DNA of 64,000 bases, taken from contig CM056561.1 in NCBI GenBank assembly GCA_029721515.1, forward strand, positions 13,716,501 to 13,780,500. The letters run 5' to 3'. The stretch comes from Synanceia verrucosa (lineage: Eukaryota > Chordata > Actinopteri > Perciformes > Synanceiidae). Positions 56,851 through 64,000 of this stretch are shown in pieces. Position 1 is the first letter of the stretch; the number at the start of each line of letters is the position of its first letter. The translations under genes and the position numbers were made by a program. Below the pieces are notes generated by a model. The model did no database searches and had not been told where the DNA came from. It saw only the letters and a program-made list of their open reading frames with translations.

Positions 56851-57290
56851 ACATTTGAAATATTATGAAGAGTCTAAATGTCCACGGATGAAAAGCAGCA
56901 GCAGACTCTCTGTACATGCTTATGGTTGCAGTTCTACTCTTTACTGTATATGCCCATGCATGTTCATTCCTTTTGGGTTGGCTGTTTTAAATTGTTAGGC
57001 CATAATATTCCCCAGCCCCAGAAAGCATTCCCTTTGTCTGCTGTCTCAATCTTTTACTCCCTTAAGTGTTCATATATATGTTCGTATATCCCCACCAATC
57101 AGTGTGAATGTGACTGAGTCACAGTGTAATCCTGCCTAAACAACACATGCAGTATTGCAGTCCAAACCTTGTGCTCATAAACCAAGAATTTTCGGCTCAT
57201 GACAAAAAAGGGGTAGATTCTGGGGAAAGAGGAGGGTGTTGAAGAACAGGAAAGATGGATTACGAAGTAAAGTGAAAAAGGTAACAGGGA
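56851..57290. other. No recognisable gene
   Basis: Nothing recognised. Confidence 0.3.
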
Positions 57291-57304
57291 GTTGTGGGGA
57301 AGTC

Positions 57305-57514
57305 CATCCATTTTCTACCGCTTATCCTCATAGGGTTAAATCAACCAATTAACCTAATCCCCATGCATGTTTTTGGATGGTGGGAGAAAGCTGGAGTACC
57401 CGGAGAGAACCCAAACAGACACGGGGAGAACATGCAAACTCCACACAGACAGGCCCCGGGCTGGGAATCAAACCTGGTACCTTCTTGCTGTGAGGCAACA
57501 GTGCTAACACTGCC
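57305..57514 (-). mobile_element. (ATGG)n-tailed SINE, internally deleted, with target duplication
   Basis: Minus orientation. It lacks about 100 bases after CCTCATAGGGTT compared with 42218-42584, and part of the head. Flanks TTGTGGGGAAGTC (57292-57304) and TTGTGGAGAAGTC (57515-57527) differ by one base. Confidence 0.8.
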
Positions 57515-57527
57515 TTGTGGAGAAGTC

Positions 57528-57773
57528 ATGTGTGTTAAAACAAAAGTAGTGAATGATGTAAGATTGGGATGTAAGATCAAGGCCATCAAGGGATATTGGT
57601 GTCATGTGACTCAGGAAGCTCGTGACTTGGATTGGAATGAGGGGATGAGTTGGTGAGGGGGAGGGTCATGTTTGAAGAAATTTGGAGATGTAGAAAGAGC
57701 AAGATATTTTTGCAAAATGATTCTGAAGAAGAACATTGAATAACGGCAGTATAATGCAGCGCTTGAGATACAC
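57528..57773. other. No recognisable gene
   Basis: Nothing recognised. Confidence 0.3.
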
Positions 57774-57777
57774 TTAA

Positions 57778-58089
57778 AGGAGACTTAAACTTCGGACGAT
57801 TTCAACATGCAGCTGTATTGCTCAAGCAACCTTAGACTTGTCAATACCCAAGACGCCTCAATTTTTGATGAGGCGTCTGATGTTGCCTGTCTTTTGGGGT
57901 GATATTTGGAGTATGTGGAGACGTTTAAAACACAATGTAAATAATGCCGCCATGGGTTAGCTGTCCAGGATACTGCGCCACTCAAGGAACGCTGTCAGGG
58001 TCGGAACAAAAAGAGGCGTCTTGGGTACTGCCAAGTCTAGAATAGCTTGAGCAACACAGCTGCATGTTGAAATCGCCAGAAGTTCTCCT
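57778..58089. mobile_element. TTAA-flanked fold-back MITE
   Basis: Arms of about 80 bases pair with each other: 57778-57858 and 58011-58089. Shared landmarks are CGATTTCAACATGCAGCTGT and ACCCAAGACGCCTC with their inverses. The ends are AGGAGA and TCTCCT with TTAA on both sides. The spacer is about 150 bases. TTAA targeting suggests Kolobok or piggyBac machinery; which one cannot be told from here. Confidence 0.75.
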
Positions 58090-58764
58090 TTAACATAATG
58101 CGAGGATGCCACATGTACATTTGTTTTCGTAGTACGTCTAGACTGGGGAATTCTTGAGGAAGTGGAAGAACTTGGATCATGCTTGGAGGTAAATGAGAAA
58201 AAGGGGTCCAGAGTAGGAACATGGGCCCAGATGAAATGAGTGCTCGAAAATGGGGCTGTATAGCCTGACAAAGGAGTTTGCAGGACAAAATTACACCAAA
58301 GACTGATAAGGTGCAGCTGCTGAAGGGATGAAAGAGTGAAAAATTAGTGAGTAAGATAATGACCACAGTTGAGCTGTCCACATTTCGTGTGCTGATGAGG
58401 TCAATAAAATCTTTTTAGTCAATAAATGCTGTTTGGTCCCGAAGACATTTTTCAATTTTTTTGAGTGTAAGAAAACATGCATAGTTTGCTATTAGGTGTT
58501 TTCTTTAGGGTGAAGCATGATTTTTAATTCTTTTCTTGCTGAGGGAGGAAATGGTTTCTTTCCATTTTCTTTTGATGAGCTTTCATCTTTGCCTAACACC
58601 TAACAAGCATTCCTTCAATCCTGTTCAAAGTTCACCTATCATTATTTTCAAGTCAGAGGAATCCAGTCAGTCACCCCAAATCTGTGGATTACATTGTAAT
58701 TCATGCTTTTTCTGCTGTGCAGTGGTGTAAGAATCACTTCTGTTTCCATTATATTTCACTGAGG

Positions 58765-58765
<1 letters not shown>
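58090..58765. other. No recognisable gene
   Basis: Nothing recognised. Confidence 0.3.
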
Positions 58766-58805
<40 letters not shown>

Positions 58806-58822
58806 CGCCCGTGCGCGTGTGG
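58766..58822. repeat. (TG)n/(CG) microsatellite
   Basis: A TG run followed by GCGCGCG and GCGTGTG variants, a potential Z-DNA-prone alternating purine-pyrimidine tract. Confidence 0.85.
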
Positions 58823-59013
58823 TGGTCTTTATTTAACCCCATCTGGTCAGTGTGTTTCAGTGTTGGGTGTGTGTGTGTAGTGAATGCCTTTGGTTCTAGG
58901 CCTCGTCATGGTTGTCTAAACTTTGTTGCTCATAAGAAATTACAGGGAAGCTAGACAAATCATATAAAACCACTGCTACAATGTCAGGTTTATATCTATT
59001 GAATCAACAACAC

Positions 59014-59405
59014 GGGCGGGGCGGTGGTGTGGTGGTTAACACTGTCGCCTCACAGCAAGAAGGTACCGGGTTCGATTCCTAGCCCAGGGCCTTTCTGTGT
59101 GGAGTTTCTCACATTATGTTCTTCCCGTGTCTGTGTGGGTTCTCTCCAGGTACTCTGGCTTCCTCCCACCATCCAAAAACATGCATGGGGATTAGGTTTT
59201 ACTTGGCTAATTTAAATTGTCCATAGGTGTGAATGTGAGTGTGAGTGGTTGTCTGTCTCTATGTGCCCTGCGATGAACTAGCGACTTGTACAAGGTGTCC
59301 CCTGCCTCTCGCCCTAAGACAGCTGGGATAGGCTCCAGCCCCCTCGCGACCCTATGTGAGGATAAGCGGTAGAAAATGGATGGATGGATGGATGGATGGA
59401 TGGAG
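59014..59405 (+). mobile_element. (ATGG)n-tailed SINE, full length
   Basis: Starts GGGCGGGGCGGTGGTGTGGT. Box A-like TGGTTAACACTG and box B-like GGTTCGATTCC follow, then a body shared with the other copies, ending in six ATGG units (59381-59404). Flanks TCAACAACAC (59004-59013 and 59406-59415) match perfectly over 10 bases. Confidence 0.88.
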
Positions 59406-59415
59406 TCAACAACAC

Positions 59416-60124
59416 TCTCTCTGATATACTACTGGTATTGTCAACTTCCTGTAAGCCTGGCAATCTTCAAGTCATAACACTTCCTATAGATCTAGGAGTG
59501 GCGGTATTACACTGCATAAATTGAGCTAAACATATCCCCACTGAACTTAAATCTAGTGTCGCATTTCTACTCCAAACGAGTTGACCCAATATCAGAAGGT
59601 GGAGTTGATGACGCAGACCCCTGACTGATATTTCTAATAGCCAGCTACCATCAATAGCAACTGTAATTGTTTTATTTCAACCCAGACTTACCGTATAATT
59701 GACAAATGCAGACCAAATTCTCTGTTTGTGGTTGCCAATGAAAAGATTCAGCACACAAGAGGACAGTATGTTTCATGCTGTTGCTATGGTGATCAATTGA
59801 GAATCCCACATGGCCGGAAGGGGTACCATTTGCAGTGGAAAATTAAATGGAGAAAAAGGGCCTGGTATCTAAAGCCGAATCAGTGGAAATGAGGCACAAG
59901 GGTCTACAGCCATGACAGTGGTTTTGTGTGGCTGTATGCTAACATGTTCACAGTGACAATGCTAATTTGCTGAATATTTAGCATGGATAATACTACATTA
60001 TGGATGCTGGAAAATTTATGACAATCCATTTAATAGACTTTAATAGATCATTTAATAGAACAGAATGTCAGTAAAACTAAAATGTTAACCTCATGGTGGC
60101 ACTGAAGGAAAAGTCTGAGAAATG
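59416..60124. other. No recognisable gene
   Basis: Nothing recognised. Confidence 0.3.
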
Positions 60125-60375
60125 TCAAAGTAGGCCTGAATGAATTTGAAAAAAAAATGTAAATTAGTGATCGATAGGATGGATCAGAAAAAATATTTTT
60201 CTGTTAACAATATTACCTTGAGGGGTCAATTTCATTACCTCTACCTGAGGAGGAGTATCAAAGTAGGCCTGAACGACTTTGAAAAAAAAATGTAAATTAG
60301 TGATCAATAGGATGGATCACAAAAAATATAACAATATTTGAGGGGTCAGTTTCATTACCTCTGCCTGAGGCTAGC
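60125..60375 (+). repeat. Two-copy tandem repeat, 133-base period
   Basis: The unit begins TCAAAGTAGGCCTGAA at 60125 and 60258. Shared landmarks are TGTAAATTAGTGATC, AGGATGGATCA, GAGGGGTCA and TTTCATTACCTCT. The second copy has lost about 18 bases in the ATATTTTTCTGTTAAC region. Confidence 0.85.
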
Positions 60376-62850
60376 CTACTTTGATTTGTCTTACATGTCC
60401 TCTGCATCATTCACCAGGGCTCTGTATTTTATTTTTTAAACAGAATATGGACTATTGTGTCTCCACAAGAAACAGTTTATTTTAAGAATCAACTTTAAGA
60501 GGGTTGTTTATTGATGCTCAGCTACTCATCAACAATAGTCAAAAATCATTGGGCAGTGAGACAGTAAGGCATAGTCTAAAACCACAGAATGAGACTATTT
60601 TCTCAAATCCAATGAAGATATACACTGAAGAAAGTGTATCAATCCCAACCTGCAAATGGCATACACTTCAGTTTATGACTCTGATTGGGTATGTACAGTA
60701 TGTGTATGGCGTATGCCATGGTATAAAGAAATGAAAGTCAAGTCACATTCTCGTCGGATTCTCATTAATAGTTGTCTCTTCTCACCCCTATGATCGGCTG
60801 CAGTTCCATGGAAAACAAAAACGAAATGATAAAAAAGAAGCGAAAAACAAGTTGTTGCAAAACTACCAGAAATGTATTCTCCTCTAGGTTGGTCAGCGGG
60901 ATATAACTGGTTCCCACACCCTTATAGTGGGGTCAGTCACTAGAGGATGACGTCTACACATTCCGCCGCTGCTCAACATGTGATATGGAGCCACTGGGAC
61001 TGTTGTGCAACCAAGCATGCACACACACATACACACACAGAGGAAATAAGTCCAGATGGAAGACAGTTTGCATGCACATTCAGAAAAATCCAGGCAAAAA
61101 CACATGGAATTCAAACATCTGCATATGAAAGCCACAGAGACTCAAATCTGTATGTGATGTAAACTGGCCAGAGGTTAGGTTGTCAATGTTCTCTTGATGG
61201 CTAATAGTAGTTTAAGACAGCCAGCTAGCCTGTCTGTGTTGTGTGTACATGATGGCAATTCCCCAGCAGTTCTCAGGCCATGACAACAGTGCCATTGTAT
61301 CTGCATGGATATAACCTCAACTTGGAGATGCCAGCATCATCCACATCATCCTTTAAATCACGGCAAACACATACACACAATTGTTATAATAATATAAACA
61401 GTCACTTTTTCAAACTTCTGATCAGATGTTCTACACATGTCCATGAGACCAGCATTACATTAATATCACATTGACATTTTCTCAAATTAAATGAGAATGG
61501 GAAGTATAGCTATTTGCTTGCACTTTTCTACCACCAATGGATATGATAGTGATAGACTTTATGCTCTTCATCTGACTTTTGCCCTCCCTTCAGAACATGT
61601 CAGCAGGAAAGAGCATTTCCATCAGGTATCGAAACATAACACTTCGTTACTGATTCCTAATTAATGCTGGGCTTTTGTTCCTTTTGTTTCAAGCTTAAAA
61701 ACAATAAAGACAATTCAAAAATATGCAACCATATATGCCTGCTGATCTGTTTTTTTTTTGTCCAAAACATGGTGTTACTGAAACATCATTAGTACACCTT
61801 CTATGGCAATGCAACTGAAATAAACTATGCCTGGGGAATTCAGAAGATCTGCATGAAACATATTCTTGAAAACAAAAAAAACCCATTGTCATACATACAT
61901 TTTCACTCCAATACACCTACCAACTACTCCATTTATTTTCTGTAACATTAAGCAACTAAAACATGCATTCTTTCAAATGATCACTGGGGTGACTCCCTGG
62001 TTGAAAAAAGTAGTCTGATAACGTGAAAATGAAACTTACTTCTCTGAACAATGTAAAGATTATACTTACATCATGACATAATCATGTGTAAAAGTTTCCC
62101 TTGAAACTTCTGATAATATGGAGAAGACATCAGAGAAAAAGAGGGCTACATAAAAGAATACATCACCAATAAACTGTTGGTTTTATTCTGAAGATACAGA
62201 TATTGCACACGACTGTGGATTAGATGATAAGAGTCCTGCATTTATTTCCCCTATAACAAACTTTTGATCAATAACTCGCCAAATAAATTGCATCCTGTGA
62301 CGTGATGTCCTGTACCCTGACCACAAACAGAGGCACTCCTCATCCATGTCCGATCATGGTGGACATCACACACTCATGTGAACGCTGCATGCACACTGAC
62401 CTTTGTCATCCTCATCCTGCCACTATCACTGTCCAGACTTCTTCTCTTCAGTGATGAGTTTCTGATCATCGACACTGGCTGCACCTCTTCCTCTACACAC
62501 CAATCCAAACTCTGGATGCAACCCATAGAGGACAAGGTCTTCGGATCTGGACTTTTTCCTCCTCCTCCTCTTTCTGTTCTCAATCTCTTTCTCCCTCTAT
62601 GTGAGCTAAACAGCCTCCAGTCCTGATTCCTGGACAGCTGTTTTTGTCAGCTGGAGAGGAGGACAGGGTGTCCCTTCGCCTTTTCCTGTCTCTTGATCAG
62701 CCCTGCTGCAGGGACACAGTGAAGGAAATATTCTACAAGTTCTTGCTGCAATCCCCTTTATACACACTTTAAATACACCTCTCTTCAACACAGTCCTCTT
62801 TAGTCTACATCCCCTGTCATTTTTTTCATTGTTTAAGATACTTTATGTTA
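60376..62850. other. No recognisable gene
   Basis: The largest stretch without identifiable repeats or frames with motifs. It might hold unique non-coding host sequence. Short CA runs occur at 61020-61040 and 61366-61380. Confidence 0.35.
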
Positions 62851-62979
62851 AGGGAGTGTTGAAGAACGACCCAACACCGCTTGTAGGCGAGCACTCGAAT
62901 GCCGAGCTCTAGGTTTTATTGCATTAATAAAGCCAACGTTGCCGCCTACCGGGCTCAACAGGACATAGCTGGAAAGCTA

Positions 62980-64000
62980 CACTATATTGCCAAAAGTATT
63001 CGCTCACCCGTCCAAATAATCAGAATCAGGTGTTCCAATCACTTCCATGGCCACAGGTGTATAAAATCATGCACCTAGGCATGCTGACTGCTTTTACAAA
63101 CATTTGTGAAAGAATGGGTCGCTCTCAGGAGTTCAGTGAATTCCAGCGTGGAACTGTGATAGGATGCCACCTGTGCAACAAATCCAGTCGTGAAATTTCC
63201 TCGCTCCTAAATATTCCACAGTCAACTGTCAGCTGTATTATAAGAACGTGGAAGAGTTTGGGAACAACAGCAACTCAGCCACAAAGTGGTAGGCCACCTA
63301 AACTGATGGAGCGGGGTCAGAGGATGCTGAGGCGCATAGTGTGAAGAAGTCGCCAACTTTATGCAGAATCAATCACTACAGACCTCCAAACTTCATGTTA
63401 CCTTCAGATTAGATCAAGAACAGTGCACAGAGAGCTTCATGGAATGGGTTTCCATAACCGAGCAGCTGCATCCAAGCCATACATCACCAAGTGCAATGCA
63501 AAGCGTCAGATGCAGTGGTGTAAAGCACGCCGCCACTGGACTCTAGAGCCGTGGAGACGTGTTCTCTGGAGTGACGAATCACGCTTCTCCATCTGGCAAT
63601 CTGATGGACAAGTCTGGGTTTGGCGGTTGCCAGGAGAACGATACTTGTCGGACTGTATTGTGCCAAGTGTAAAGTTTGGTGGAGGGGGAATTATGGTGTG
63701 GGTTTTTTCAGGAGCTGGGATTGGCCCCTTAGTTCCAGTGAAAGGAACTCTGAATGCTTCAGCATACCAAGACATTTTGGACAATTCCATGCTCCCAACT
63801 TTGTGGGAACAGTTTGTAGCTGGCCCCTTTCTCTTCCAACACGACTGTGCACCAGTGCACAAAGCAAGGTCCATAAAGACATGGATGACAGAGTCAGGTG
63901 TGGATGAACTTGACTGGCCTGCACAGAGTCCTGACCTCAACCCGACGGAACACCTTTGGGATGAATTAGAGAGCGGAGACTGAGAGCCAGGCCTTCTCAT
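62980..64000 (+). mobile_element. Tc1-like transposon, cut by the window end
   Basis: The left end, CACTATATTGCCAAAAGTAT, follows TA (62978-62979). Same family as 34420-35530 and 11560-12010. The right end lies beyond the window. Confidence 0.88.
63114..63983 (+). pseudogene. Tc1-like transposase, one stop and one late frameshift
   Basis: The frame starts MGRSQEFSEFQRGTVIGCHL (63114). Helix-turn-helix REISSLLNIPQSTVSCIIRT and GRPPKLMERG precede a TGA at 63345-63347, after which the same frame resumes (RSRQLYAESITTDLQ). The catalytic domain is complete: RRVLWSDESRFSIWQSDG (first Asp, about 63570), FLFQHDCAPVHKARSIKTW (second Asp, about 63840) and SPDLNPTEHLWDELE (Glu, about 63950). A short insertion in GAATTAGAGAGCGG (about 63967) shifts the last codons. 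Only these two lesions are visible, making it the best-preserved Tc1 copy in the window. Confidence 0.85.

Noticed and set aside
62855..62970. Possible LTR fragment beginning TGTTGAAGAACGACC with an AATAAA
   Set aside because: Too short, with no partner and no adjacent coding sequence.

Overview
The window looks like a teleost fish chromosome, most likely a percomorph. The evidence is the repeat content: L2/CR1-group LINEs, a Rex6/NeSL-type LINE fragment, a BEL/Pao retrotransposon, many Tc1-like elements, hAT, PIF/Harbinger, piggyBac-like and ISL2EU-like DNA transposons, and tRNA-headed SINEs with (ATGG)n tails. I found no host protein-coding gene, rRNA gene, functional tRNA gene or CRISPR array. 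Nearly all recognisable coding sequence is transposon-derived, and most of it is broken.

Layout. 1-8430: LINE fragments, one of them (4040-6050, minus) running from its 5' end into reverse transcriptase, a degenerate ~50-bp tandem array (7622-7960) and a tRNA-derived SINE (8085-8430). 9340-13940: non-autonomous hAT fragments, two TG/TA/CA microsatellites, three Tc1-like remnants and a Rex6/NeSL-like LINE piece. 13940-17800: little that I recognise. 17812-25120: a BEL/Pao element with two LTRs, a CTACT target duplication and a broken gag-pol. 25126-31100: a deleted Tc1-like element between two diverged direct repeats, a LINE ORF1-like remnant and a Harbinger-type MITE. 31519-35530: a long perfect-looking hairpin, a minus-strand LINE and a Tc1. 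35571-38740: SINEs, a hAT MITE with a perfect 8-bp target duplication, a second Harbinger MITE inserted inside a SINE, and a hAT-like first exon.

40800-54340 is the most interesting part. It is one old element with imperfect inverted ends and two convergent genes. On the plus strand is a THAP-finger plus DDE_Tnp_4 transposase. On the minus strand is a YqaJ-type nuclease fused to a PHD finger. This gene pair fits the ISL2EU group. Later elements invaded it: a 1.7-kb MITE carrying a SINE, a Tc1-type MITE inside the transposase catalytic exon, and an L2-group LINE in a nuclease intron. That LINE was interrupted in turn by a 2.85-kb hAT transposon. The hAT has a perfect TTGGGAAC duplication, and its five exons splice in frame to 572 codons, yet its catalytic Glu codon reads Lys. 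A SINE head lies in one hAT intron, so four levels of nesting can be read.

54340-64000: sparse MITEs (piggyBac-like 55954-56445; TTAA-flanked fold-back 57778-58089), two more SINEs, a 133-bp tandem duplication, and a nearly intact Tc1 transposase cut by the window end.

The elements do not form a shared pathway. They record successive invasions, and several target duplications give a relative order of insertion.
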